Below, in pieces: positions 27,447 to 34,872 of a stretch of DNA of 54,235 nucleotides (within the stretch, counting starts at the first letter, position 1; every line of letters starts with the position of its first letter). Under the pieces are notes generated by a model. It made no database searches. It was not told the DNA's origin and saw only the letters and a program-made list of their open reading frames with translations. The translations under genes and the position numbers were made by a program. The stretch comes from Paludibacteraceae bacterium (lineage in GTDB: Bacteria; Bacteroidota; Bacteroidia; Bacteroidales; Paludibacteraceae), in assembly GCA_024400275.1 (NCBI GenBank), contig JAKSMY010000006.1, positions 1 to 54,235 on the forward strand, written 5' to 3'.

Positions 27447-28598
27447 TTATCCAAATAGATTCTTGAAGAAGTTCTTTTTATCGGCATTGCCGGGACGCAC
27501 ATTCTCCGAATCCTGCAACCTTTCAATCAGTGCTTTCTCGTCCTTATTCAGTCGCTCTGGAATATATACGCCCACATTGATAAGCAGGTCACCTGTTCCG
27601 TATTGGCGAGCATATTGGTCTATCTCCGGCAGCCCTTTTCCCCTCATACGCAGCACCTTACCCGGTTGCGTACCCGGGGTGATGGTTATCTTAACATCTC
27701 CCGTCAAAGTAGGTATTTTGACCTGACCACCCAAGATAGCAGTCGGCATATCCAAAAGCAGATTATACACCAGGTCACTACCCTCGCGCACTAAATTGGG
27801 GTGTTCTTCTTCCTCAACCAGTACCAATAAATCGCCCGGAACGCCACCATGAGGTGCGGCATTACCCTTGCCTTGAATGGGTATCTGCATACCTCCGGCT
27901 ACTCCGGCAGGAATTTTGATGGTCACTATTTCCTCGTCGCGTATCACGCCCTCGCCTTGGCAATGGCTGCATTTATTGCGAATCACCTTACCTTCGCCAT
28001 GACAGGTAGGACATTCTTCCTGCACCTGCATCATACCAAACATACTGCGTTGGGCACGTACCACTCGTCCTGCTCCGTGACACGTCGGGCAGGTATCTCC
28101 CTCACGACCATCAGCACTACCCGTACCGCTGCAATTGGGACACGGAACTAATTTACGAACTTTTATCTTTTTCTCAATACCGGTGCCTATTTCTTCCAAC
28201 GTCAGGCGCACTTTAACGCGCAAATCACTTCCGCGGCGCACTCTGCGACCTCCGCCGCCACCGCCGAAGAAAGAGGAGAAACCTCCTCCCATGCTGCCCC
28301 CCATGCCCCAACTCTCGAACAAGTCGCCGAATTGAGAGAAGATATCTTCCATACTGAAACCACCTGCGCCACCCATTCCGGCATGACCAAATTGGTCATA
28401 ACGCTGACGTTTCTGCGGGTCACTCAATACCTCATACGCTTCGGCAGCCTCCTTGAATTTTTCCTCAGCCTCTTTATCACCCGGGTTCTTGTCCGGATGG
28501 TACTGAATAGCTTTTTTACGGTAGGCTTTTTTTATTTCGTCGGCACTGGCGTTTTTCTCTACGCCCAGCACTTCATAGTAATCTCTTTTCTCTGCCAT
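27447..28598 (-). CDS. dnaJ: Chaperone DnaJ
   Basis: A 383-residue Hsp40 co-chaperone that stimulates DnaK ATPase. The J domain (about 1-70) has the HPD motif in '[11 protein letters not shown]'. A Gly/Phe-rich stretch (about 75-130) includes runs of Gly. Four zinc repeats follow: [24 protein letters not shown] and CSHCQGEG. The C-terminal substrate-binding domains ('[15 protein letters not shown]') complete a type I DnaJ. It follows grpE by 3 bp. The transferase genes start 15 bp downstream, so stress-linked expression may extend to them. Confidence 0.98.
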   Translation of the reverse strand: MAEKRDYYEVLGVEKNASADEIKKAYRKKAIQYHPDKNPGDKEAEEKFKEAAEAYEVLSDPQKRQRYDQFGHAGMGGAGGFSMEDIFSQFGDLFESWGMGGSMGGGFSSFFGGGGGGRRVRRGSDLRVKVRLTLEEIGTGIEKKIKVRKLVPCPNCSGTGSADGREGDTCPTCHGAGRVVRAQRSMFGMMQVQEECPTCHGEGKVIRNKCSHCQGEGVIRDEEIVTIKIPAGVAGGMQIPIQGKGNAAPHGGVPGDLLVLVEEEEHPNLVREGSDLVYNLLLDMPTAILGGQVKIPTLTGDVKITITPGTQPGKVLRMRGKGLPEIDQYARQYGTGDLLINVGVYIPERLNKDEKALIERLQDSENVRPGNADKKNFFKNLFG

Positions 28599-28601
28599 AA
28601 C

Positions 28602-29120
28602 TTATTCTCCTACAACTACTTTGGCATAACGAATAACCTTTTCGTTTAGTTTATATCCTTTTTGTGTACAATCAATCACCTTACCTTTTTTGTCCTGACC
28701 GGCGGCAAAAGTAGTGATAGCCTCGTGCTCGTCGGTATTAAAATCTTTGTCCTGCGTCTCAATAGGTGTGACCTTATTGTCCGAAAGGAATTTGATAAAC
28801 TTGTCGTACACAAGTTGCGCTCCCTCTTTCAGAGCCGCCACATCATCGTACTTATCCATTGCCGCCAACATTCGATCCCAATCGTCTGCCAAAGGCAACA
28901 TATCCGTAAAGATACGCTCACCCGCATTGTCCATCAGTTCCAGTTTTTCCTTTTGGGTACGACGGCGGTAATTGTCAAACTCCGCCATTTGACGCAACTT
29001 AAAATCCTCTAATTCCTCATTCTTTTGGGTTAGTTCTTGATTCTTCTGCTCCAGTTCCTGAACCTGCTGTTCAAGAGCTGCCAACTTGTCAGTTTGTTCT
29101 TTTGTATTTTTCTTTGCCAT
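28602..29120 (-). CDS. grpE: Nucleotide exchange factor GrpE
   Basis: A 172-residue DnaK nucleotide exchange factor. The N-terminal half is a long coiled coil rich in Glu, Gln and Lys (about 8-50), followed by the family motif 'AEFDNYRRRTQKEK' and 'DMLPLADDWDRML'. The C-terminal beta domain ends 'GYKLNEKVIRYAKVVVGE'. It is the first gene of the grpE-dnaJ run. The 143-bp gap upstream holds a six-copy 11-bp repeat and a possible sigma-54-like promoter, with no TAnnTTTG box. Confidence 0.97.
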   Translation of the reverse strand: MAKKNTKEQTDKLAALEQQVQELEQKNQELTQKNEELEDFKLRQMAEFDNYRRRTQKEKLELMDNAGERIFTDMLPLADDWDRMLAAMDKYDDVAALKEGAQLVYDKFIKFLSDNKVTPIETQDKDFNTDEHEAITTFAAGQDKKGKVIDCTQKGYKLNEKVIRYAKVVVGE

Positions 29121-29147
29121 AATTCAAATTTTTGATTACTTTTATCC

Positions 29148-29213
29148 TATACTCATCCTATACTCATCGTATACTCATCATATACATATAATATACATAT
29201 CATATACTCATTT
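29148..29213. repeat. Six-copy 11-bp tandem repeat upstream of grpE
   Basis: Six end-to-end 11-mers occupy exactly 66 bp. On the plus strand they read TATACTCATCC, TATACTCATCG, TATACTCATCA, TATACATATAA, TATACATATCA and TATACTCATTT. A period of 11 bp places each TATA step on nearly the same face of the helix. They lie between the possible grpE promoter and its start codon. On the minus strand the units end in GTATA, like the repeat after lptB. Confidence 0.9.
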
Positions 29214-29224
29214 TTTACACCTTA

Positions 29225-29240
29225 ATCAACTACTATGCCA
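29225..29240 (-). promoter_or_regulatory. Possible sigma-54-like promoter of grpE-dnaJ
   Basis: On the minus strand TGGCATAGTAGTTGAT matches the -24/-12 layout TGGCAC-N5-TTGCA at most key positions, but the usual C after TTG is A. It overlaps a perfect dyad ATGCC/GGCAT (29235-29247). No -33/-7 Bacteroidota promoter is seen in this gap, which supports an alternative. Weak evidence. Confidence 0.25.
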
Positions 29241-29263
29241 CAGGCATCTTTCTGCCATTTTTG

Positions 29264-29977
29264 TCACAAGATATTCAGCACTTCTGCCAAGTTTGTCACT
29301 TCGTACGTGGCTTGCTGTTCGGCAGGGTGCGGCTTGCCATAGGTAACCCATATTTGGTCAATACCAGCATTGATGGCACCCGCAATATCCGAAGAATAGC
29401 TATCACCAATCATAATAGCCTCATCTTTAGTCACCCCGTTTCGGCGGAGAGCTTCTTCATAGATTTCAGGTTGAGGTTTATTGATGCCTATCTCATCGCT
29501 TATCACCACATGTTTCAGATAAGGACGAAGACCGGAATGTTCAAATTTGTAATGTTGCACCTCGCCAAAGCCGTTGCTAACGATTGTCAGGGGATATTTC
29601 TGCGCCAAAGCTATCACAACCTCTTTTACCCCGGGCAATAAGCAAAAATACTTGTTCGTCAAATCCAAAAATTCTTTGCCCATTCGGTCAGCAAGCGCGA
29701 TAAAGGATTGTGGCGCAAACGACAAGTTGAGGGCATGCAGGAGAGGATAGAGAAAGCGTTCCCGATGAAGAAAAGTCTTGGTTACCTGCCCTAACCCGTA
29801 TTGTGTCCATAATTCCAGATTTTTCTGCTTGTACACAACCATATAATCCTCCAACGAATCGAACCATTCTCCCAGATGGTGCAACTCATACAGGTCCTTA
29901 AGAGACAAGTATTCAGCACCTTCCCAATCTCCGATTGTTTGGTCCCAATCCAATAATATGGCCTTATATTGCTTCAT
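29264..29977 (-). CDS. HAD-family hydrolase, YjjG-like nucleotidase
   Basis: A 237-residue haloacid-dehalogenase-superfamily phosphatase. Motif I is D10-W-D12-Q-T14, motif II 'LTIVSNGF', motif III the Lys in 'IGINKPQPEIYEEAL', and motif IV 'AIMIGDSYSSDIAGA'. The length and 'GLRPYLKHVVISDEIG' stretch suit YjjG-type noncanonical pyrimidine nucleotidases, which hydrolyse nucleoside monophosphates to clean the nucleotide pool. The start ATG directly abuts the ruvB stop codon, so the two are one transcription unit. Confidence 0.88.
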   Translation of the reverse strand: MKQYKAILLDWDQTIGDWEGAEYLSLKDLYELHHLGEWFDSLEDYMVVYKQKNLELWTQYGLGQVTKTFLHRERFLYPLLHALNLSFAPQSFIALADRMGKEFLDLTNKYFCLLPGVKEVVIALAQKYPLTIVSNGFGEVQHYKFEHSGLRPYLKHVVISDEIGINKPQPEIYEEALRRNGVTKDEAIMIGDSYSSDIAGAINAGIDQIWVTYGKPHPAEQQATYEVTNLAEVLNIL

Positions 29978-30994
29978 TTAGAACAATGTCGGTCCATCTG
30001 TTTTAAAAGGCGTTTTGCCTAAATGCTTATATGCCAATTCGGTTGCCTCACGTCCACGAGGTGTACGCTTGATAAACCCTTCTTTGATAAGAAAAGGTTC
30101 GTACACATCTTCAATCGTACCGGCATCTTCACCCATCGCCGTGGCTATATTGTTTACCCCCACAGGACCACCTTTGAACTTATCTATAATGGTCAGCAGC
30201 AGTTTGTTATCTATCTCGTCCAAGCCGTATGTATCTATATTCAAAGCCTCCAGCGCATAGCGGGCTATTTCCAAGTTGATATATCCGTCGCCTTTGACTT
30301 GTGCAAAATCACGCACACGCCGCAGCAGAGCATTGGCTATACGAGGCGTGCCACGACTACGACGCGCTATCTCACAGGCAGCATGGCTATCTATGTCTAT
30401 GCCCAGCAAACCGGCAGAACGGGCCACAATACCCGCCAAAACATCGGCATCATAGTACTCTAAATGGCAGTTAATGCCGAAACGTGCCCGAAGCGGAGAG
30501 GTCAAAAGACCACTGCGCGTGGTGGCACCTATCAGCGTAAAATGGTTAAGGTCAATTTGTATTGTACGGGCAGAGGGGCCCTTGTCTATCATTATATCTA
30601 TGCGATAATCCTCCATAGCCGAATAGAGGTACTCCTCTACCACCGGCGATAAGCGATGTATCTCGTCAATAAAGAGCACATCGTTTTCCTCCAACGAGGT
30701 CAATAATCCCGCCAAGTCACCGGGCTTATCCAGCACCGGACCGGAAGTTATTTTGAACCCGACACCCAATTCATTGGCAATGATATTTGAGAGTGTTGTT
30801 TTACCCAGACCCGGAGGGCCAAAGAGCAACACATGGTCCAAACTTTCGTGGCGCATACGAGCCGCCTCCACAAAGATACGCAAGTTACTGACTATCTTGC
30901 TTTGTCCGGCAAAATCATCAAAACGTAACGGGCGGAGGGCATTATCCTGCTCTTTCTCGTTCATTTCCTGCCGTATATCAAAATCCTCTTGCAT
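29978..30994 (-). CDS. ruvB: Holliday junction branch migration helicase RuvB
   Basis: A 338-residue AAA+ motor that drives Holliday-junction branch migration with RuvA. It has '[19 protein letters not shown]' near the N-terminus, Walker A '[13 protein letters not shown]' (about 58-70), Walker B '[10 protein letters not shown]' (about 105-114), sensor region '[20 protein letters not shown]', and the C-terminal winged-helix segment '[20 protein letters not shown]'. Full length. It lies 7 bp downstream of the ABC ATPase gene. Confidence 0.98.
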   Translation of the reverse strand: MQEDFDIRQEMNEKEQDNALRPLRFDDFAGQSKIVSNLRIFVEAARMRHESLDHVLLFGPPGLGKTTLSNIIANELGVGFKITSGPVLDKPGDLAGLLTSLEENDVLFIDEIHRLSPVVEEYLYSAMEDYRIDIMIDKGPSARTIQIDLNHFTLIGATTRSGLLTSPLRARFGINCHLEYYDADVLAGIVARSAGLLGIDIDSHAACEIARRSRGTPRIANALLRRVRDFAQVKGDGYINLEIARYALEALNIDTYGLDEIDNKLLLTIIDKFKGGPVGVNNIATAMGEDAGTIEDVYEPFLIKEGFIKRTPRGREATELAYKHLGKTPFKTDGPTLF

Positions 30995-31001
30995 AGATTT
31001 G

Positions 31002-31676
31002 TTATTTTTCCATCGTCAAAGATTGGAAGGTTTGTTCCAAATTATCTATTTCAGACAGGGGACAGTCTGCCTTAATCTCACCATGGTCTAAGATAACCAC
31101 ACGGTCACACATCTCCTTTACCTCTTGCAGAATATGGGTAGATAGAATGATGGTACAGTGAGCATTATCAGCAGCCAGACTCTTGATTAACTGACGTATC
31201 TCCACCAGTTGATTGGGGTCCAAGCCCGTTGTCGGCTCGTCCAGGATAAGCAGTTCAGGATTGCCCATTATGGCATGTGCCAACCCCACGCGTTGTTTAT
31301 ACCCTTTGCTCAGTTCGCCGATTTTTTTATTGGCTTCATTTTGCAACCCCACACGGTTGATCAATTGTTCTATATCATCGGTAGCATGAGTCAACTGCGC
31401 CATCATACGCAAAAATTCACGCACATACATCTCTTGATACAAGGGATTCATTTCCGGCAGATACCCTATACGATACGGCACCTGAACCTGCAACTGATTT
31501 GCAACCGGCTTATCCGCTTCCCACACACCGGTCAAAATCTTCATCAAAGTAGATTTACCGGCACCGTTCGGGCCAAGCAACCCCACTATCTGCCCTTCGG
31601 GGATAGTGAGGTTGATATTCTTGAGCACATACTGTTTGCCAATATGCTTATGTAGGTTTTGTATGCTAACCCGCAT
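31002..31676 (-). CDS. ABC transporter ATP-binding protein, GldA-like
   Basis: A 224-residue ATPase with Walker A '[16 protein letters not shown]', Q-loop '[14 protein letters not shown]', signature '[15 protein letters not shown]' and Walker B '[13 protein letters not shown]'. The YLPExNPLY and [12 protein letters not shown] forms are typical of GldA-type ATPases, linked in Bacteroidota to gliding motility, and of related export ATPases. It is shorter than flavobacterial GldA (about 300 residues), lacking the C-terminal extension. No permease gene lies beside it, so its partner and substrate are unknown. Probably co-transcribed with ruvB. Confidence 0.82.
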   Translation of the reverse strand: MRVSIQNLHKHIGKQYVLKNINLTIPEGQIVGLLGPNGAGKSTLMKILTGVWEADKPVANQLQVQVPYRIGYLPEMNPLYQEMYVREFLRMMAQLTHATDDIEQLINRVGLQNEANKKIGELSKGYKQRVGLAHAIMGNPELLILDEPTTGLDPNQLVEIRQLIKSLAADNAHCTIILSTHILQEVKEMCDRVVILDHGEIKADCPLSEIDNLEQTFQSLTMEK

Positions 31677-31701
31677 TGACTTTTGTCTTTAGCCTTTTGT
31701 C

Positions 31702-32244
31702 TTAGAAATTGTCTTTGCTAATCTCAAAATAAGCTTGTGGGTGAGCACAAACAGGGCACTCCTCAGGAGCAGCCACACCTATTACGATATGTCCGCAGTT
31801 GCGACATTCCCAAATCTTAATTTCACTCTTCTTGAACACTTCGTCCAATTCGATATTTTTAAGCAGGGCGCGATAACGTTCTTCATGGCGTTTTTCTATG
31901 GCGGCTACGCCACGGAATTTTTCAGCCAAGTCATGGAAGCCCTCTTTGTCAGCAGTCTCAGCAAAACCTTTATACATATCAGTCCACTCAAAATTTTCGC
32001 CTTCGGCAGCAGCTTTCAGGTTCTCCGATGTGGCTGCCACACCATTATTCAACTCCTTATACCATAATTTAGCGTGCTCTTTCTCGTTGTCAGCAGTAGC
32101 CAAAAATATAGCAGCAATCTGCTCAAAACCATCTTTTTTAGCTTTTGATGCGAAATAGGTGTACTTGTTACGAGCCATTGATTCGCCTGCGAAAGCAGCT
32201 TCCAGATTTTTCTCGGTCTGGGTACCGGCGTACTTGTTTGCCAT
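31702..32244 (-). CDS. rbr: Rubrerythrin
   Basis: A 180-residue peroxide-scavenging protein of anaerobes. The N-terminal ferritin-like di-iron domain begins '[20 protein letters not shown]' and includes '[17 protein letters not shown]' and '[15 protein letters not shown]', with the Glu and His ligands. The C-terminal rubredoxin domain has the iron-binding pairs CRNCG and CPVCA. It reduces hydrogen peroxide with electrons from NADH via small carriers. A strong promoter lies upstream. It supports an anaerobic, oxygen-sensitive host. Confidence 0.97.
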   Translation of the reverse strand: MANKYAGTQTEKNLEAAFAGESMARNKYTYFASKAKKDGFEQIAAIFLATADNEKEHAKLWYKELNNGVAATSENLKAAAEGENFEWTDMYKGFAETADKEGFHDLAEKFRGVAAIEKRHEERYRALLKNIELDEVFKKSEIKIWECRNCGHIVIGVAAPEECPVCAHPQAYFEISKDNF

Positions 32245-32309
32245 TTGTATGAAATTTTAAGTTAATAGGTTAATTTGATTAAGTTTTTGGTTATTATACC
32301 AAAACGGCT

Positions 32310-32342
32310 GCAAAGGTACAAAAAATAATTGAGATTTGCAAA
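32310..32342 (-). promoter_or_regulatory. Promoter of rubrerythrin
   Basis: On the minus strand, TTTG (32342-32339), a 20-nt spacer, then TACCTTTGC (32318-32310). This is a full match to the Bacteroidota -33/-7 consensus, about 66 nt before the start codon. Confidence 0.8.
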
Positions 32343-32352
32343 TAAATAAAAA

Positions 32353-32385
32353 CAAAAAAAACACCTTAACGCCAAGTCAAAGTGT
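32353..32385 (-). terminator. ssrA: Intrinsic terminator of tmRNA
   Basis: On the minus strand a 9-10-bp stem (32385-32376 with 32370-32361, including two G-U pairs), a 5-nt loop, then eight T. It lies 6 nt beyond the tmRNA 3' end. Confidence 0.8.
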
Positions 32386-32390
32386 CCGTG

Positions 32391-32781
32391 TGGAGATAGC
32401 GGGATTCGAACCCGCGTCCAAACAAGGAACCAATACGCTTTCTACATGCTTATCTTGGCCTGCATTTTCGTGTTTCGGCAAGACCCAAGCCACCAACCGA
32501 AACCTTATCTGTTACATTTTCGCCTCTACGTCACAGCACCATAAAGACTATCTTCGCAATTTCTGCGCCACCGTGTCCATTCAGCCGCGAAGCCGGGCTT
32601 GGGGCGACGTCTCGTCTCTCGACCTTGTCGGGAGAAAAAGCAATCCTACTATACTTCAGATTAAGCAGCGAGAGCTACATTTGTGTTGCCAGTTAAATTG
32701 TTCAGACCCGTTGAACGAGTGGAATCCATACCCGGCATGCTTACATACCTGTTCTACCTGCTGTCAAAACCAGTTATCCCC
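32391..32781 (-). ncRNA. ssrA: tmRNA (ssrA)
   Basis: A 391-nt tmRNA that rescues stalled ribosomes. The ends pair as a tRNA-like acceptor: 5' GGGGATA (32781-32775) with TATCTCC (32398-32392), then discriminator A. The T-arm 'GGTTCGAATCC' lies near the 3' end and is preceded by GACGCG. CCA is not encoded (the DNA continues CAC). The resume reading frame runs from GGC at 32690 to TAA at 32661 and encodes the tag GNTNVALAA, which ends in the conserved ALAA degradation signal. Confidence 0.95.
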
Positions 32782-32814
32782 TATTCATACGCCGCTGCGT
32801 ATGTCTTTTTGCAA

Positions 32815-32840
32815 AACAGCCAAGCACAAGCTTGACTGTT
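32815..32840 (-). terminator. Hairpin between tRNA-Met and tmRNA
   Basis: On the minus strand an 11-bp stem (32840-32830 with 32825-32815, one U-G pair) with a 4-nt loop, followed by a short T-rich stretch (TGTTTTGC). It starts 3 nt after the tRNA CCA. It could terminate the tRNA transcript or be a processing site if tRNA and tmRNA are co-transcribed. No separate ssrA promoter is obvious. Confidence 0.6.
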
Positions 32841-32842
32841 TC

Positions 32843-32919
32843 TGGTAGCGGGGCCCGGGATTGAACCGGGGACCTCATGATTATGAATCATGCGCTCTAA
32901 CCAGCTGAGCTACCCCGCC
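32843..32919 (-). tRNA. tRNA-Met (CAU), elongator type
   Basis: A 77-nt cloverleaf including an encoded CCA. The acceptor stem is GGCGGGG with CCCCGCT, the D-arm includes 'AGCTCAGCTGGTTAGAGC', the anticodon loop is TTCATAA with anticodon CAT, and the T-loop is GTTCAATCC. The D-arm and anticodon stem resemble elongator Met rather than initiator. A lysidine-modified tRNA-Ile is the alternative for a CAT anticodon, but the stem sequence favours Met. Confidence 0.93.
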
Positions 32920-32938
32920 CTTTCTCTCGAAAGCGGCT

Positions 32939-32971
32939 GCAAAGGTACAATTTTTTTTTCAATCTACCAAA
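32939..32971 (-). promoter_or_regulatory. Promoter of tRNA-Met (and possibly tmRNA)
   Basis: On the minus strand, TTTG (32971-32968), a 20-nt spacer, then TACCTTTGC (32947-32939), 20 nt before the tRNA 5' end. Excellent consensus match. Confidence 0.8.
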
Positions 32972-33072
32972 TTATTTTGAAAAAAACTTACTTTTTCCTA
33001 ACACAACCGCTGCATTTATACCGAAATTGATACAACTTATCCTTGATTGGAAAAGGCTAAAGACGAACGGTA

Positions 33073-34701
33073 TTATTTATACAAAAAACGTTTGATGGAT
33101 TTTTTCGGTGTTTTTTCAAACTCCTTCTCCACAATCTCAATATCACTTACTTTGCTATAGCCCGGAAGCAATTTATTCAATTTCTGCAAGTTTTCCTGCA
33201 TCAGTTGTTTGATTTTATCAATATCCTCTTCCAACTGCTGCATCTCAGGAAAGACCAAGCCAATCAGTTTACCGTCGCGCTCCACCACAACCGATTCAGC
33301 CACACCCTCCAACGAATTCAGTTTATCCTCAATCTCCTCCGGATAGATATTCTGACCACTGGCACCTAAAATCATATTTTTACTGCGTCCGCGCAGGTAC
33401 AGATTGCCCTTTCTATCCACTATACCGATGTCGCCCGTACGCATCCAGCCATCGTCCGTGAAAACATTATCGGTGGCTTGTATGTTTTTGTAATAGCCAC
33501 GCATCACACCATCACCGCGCAGAAGTATTTCGCCCTCCACTTTCTTTGGGTTCTCCGAATCTATTTTCAACTCCAAACGGTCAATCACCTTTCCGCAAGA
33601 ACGGAAAGCATATTTACGCCAATGCTCATAGCAAACCAAAGGACCACATTCGGTCATACCGTAACCGCAGGTATAGGGGAAATGAATCTGCCGCATACAG
33701 ATCTCAACTTCTTCGTTCAATGCCGCCCCCCCGACAATCAGAAATTGCAGTTTACCTCCAAACGCACGCATAAGCGCGTTATACACGCGCTTACGCACGG
33801 TAAGTCGAATAAGGGGTGTGTACCACAGTATTTTGATAATGGGTTTTTGTATAATCGGCAAAATCTTCTTCTTAAAGATTTTCTCAATAACCAAAGGCAC
33901 CGTCAAAATCATATACGGTTGCACATCATGAAAAGCCTTCATGAGCAGAGCCGGTGTAAGGCTGCGTGTAAGGAAATAGACATGTGTACCGCCTGCTATC
34001 TGGTAAATAAAATCAAACATCACACCAAACATGTGCGCCAACGGGAGCATACTCACGATAGTCAATCCCGGGCGATTGGGTATATTGGCTTGAGCATAGA
34101 CCACATTGGAACTGAGATTACGGTGAGTCAACATGACACCTTTAGGCGAACCCGTAGAACCCGATGTATAGTTAATCAGTGCCACATCGTCCATATTATC
34201 CAACGGCATGTGAACATCGCGCTCGGTATATCCGTTGGGGTAAAGCGAAACAAATTGCTGATCAAGGGCATTTTGGTCCACCGTAACTTTGGACTGCATG
34301 ATACTGAAATCGTCCAATGCTATAAAACTTTCTACAGCCGGCATAGCCGTCAAATCTATCCGCCCACGCACCCAAGGACCCACAAAGAGCAGTTTAGCCT
34401 CTGAGTGATTCACCAAATGGTGGATACTATCGGACGTGAAGTCCGGCAAGATACTGACTGCCACACACCGCGATGCGGCAATAGCCAAATAAGCCACACC
34501 CCAGTTGGACGAGTTACGACCACAAATAGCTATTTTATCTCCCTGACGAATGCCCAAAGCGTAAAATAACAATTGGATTTGACGAACTCGAGTAGCCAAT
34601 TCACCGTAGGTGTATGATACAGACCCTTCATAATCGGTCAGCGCGGGCTCGTTCCAGTTCGCCCACATGGTATCCTGAATAAACTGCAAATAATGTTTCA
34701 T
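33073..34701 (-). CDS. AMP-dependent acyl-CoA synthetase (long-chain fatty acid ligase type)
   Basis: 542 residues, an ANL-superfamily adenylating enzyme that activates a carboxylic acid, probably a fatty acid, to its CoA thioester. The P-loop-like motif is 'YTSGSTGSPKGVMLTHRN' (about 178-195). 'GYGMTECGP', 'GWMRTGDIGIVDRKGNLYLR' and the C-terminal Lys in 'KTPKKSIKRFLYK' are the remaining core motifs. A longer frame begins at 34728, but the family start MKHYLQF is at 34701. The -7 box ends only 3 bp before this ATG, so the message would be almost or fully leaderless. It is divergent from parE. Confidence 0.9.
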   Translation of the reverse strand: MKHYLQFIQDTMWANWNEPALTDYEGSVSYTYGELATRVRQIQLLFYALGIRQGDKIAICGRNSSNWGVAYLAIAASRCVAVSILPDFTSDSIHHLVNHSEAKLLFVGPWVRGRIDLTAMPAVESFIALDDFSIMQSKVTVDQNALDQQFVSLYPNGYTERDVHMPLDNMDDVALINYTSGSTGSPKGVMLTHRNLSSNVVYAQANIPNRPGLTIVSMLPLAHMFGVMFDFIYQIAGGTHVYFLTRSLTPALLMKAFHDVQPYMILTVPLVIEKIFKKKILPIIQKPIIKILWYTPLIRLTVRKRVYNALMRAFGGKLQFLIVGGAALNEEVEICMRQIHFPYTCGYGMTECGPLVCYEHWRKYAFRSCGKVIDRLELKIDSENPKKVEGEILLRGDGVMRGYYKNIQATDNVFTDDGWMRTGDIGIVDRKGNLYLRGRSKNMILGASGQNIYPEEIEDKLNSLEGVAESVVVERDGKLIGLVFPEMQQLEEDIDKIKQLMQENLQKLNKLLPGYSKVSDIEIVEKEFEKTPKKSIKRFLYK

Positions 34702-34704
34702 AAC

Positions 34705-34713
34705 GCAAAAGTA
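34705..34713 (-). promoter_or_regulatory. -7 box immediately before the acyl-CoA synthetase start
   Basis: TACTTTTGC on the minus strand ends at 34705, 3 bp before the ATG at 34701. No well-spaced TTTG is found 20 nt upstream, so the promoter is weaker or activator-dependent. If used, transcription would begin at or within the start codon. Confidence 0.5.
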
Positions 34714-34776
34714 CAATAATTTTATCAAATGAACAAAAAAAAGGTATTTCGCTCCATGCTATTGGGACTAAAAGGA

Positions 34777-34813
34777 CTTATTTAGGGGTGAAAGTGCTTA
34801 TTTAGGGGCGAAA
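34777..34813. repeat. Direct repeat in the parE / acyl-CoA synthetase divergent region
   Basis: Two 17-bp copies of CTTATTTAGGGG[TC]GAAA lie at 34777-34793 and 34797-34813, 20 bp apart (about two helical turns). The second copy ends 3 bp before the -33 box of parE. This is a likely binding site for a regulator or a DNA-topology-sensitive element. Confidence 0.65.
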
Positions 34814-34816
34814 AAG

Positions 34817-34849
34817 TTTGCAAATATCAGATTATTTTTGTAATTTTGC
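34817..34849 (+). promoter_or_regulatory. Promoter of parE
   Basis: TTTG (34817-34820), a 20-nt spacer, then TAATTTTGC (34841-34849), about 23 nt before the parE start codon. Confidence 0.8.
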
Positions 34850-34872
34850 AGCATAATTTGGATAGGAAGGCT

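Noticed and set aside
29148..29213. CRISPR array
   Set aside because: Units are 11 bp and contiguous without unique spacers, and no cas genes are present.
32336..32848. 170-residue open frame on the plus strand
   Set aside because: It is the antisense shadow of the tmRNA, whose acceptor stem, T-arm and tag frame are all visible on the minus strand.
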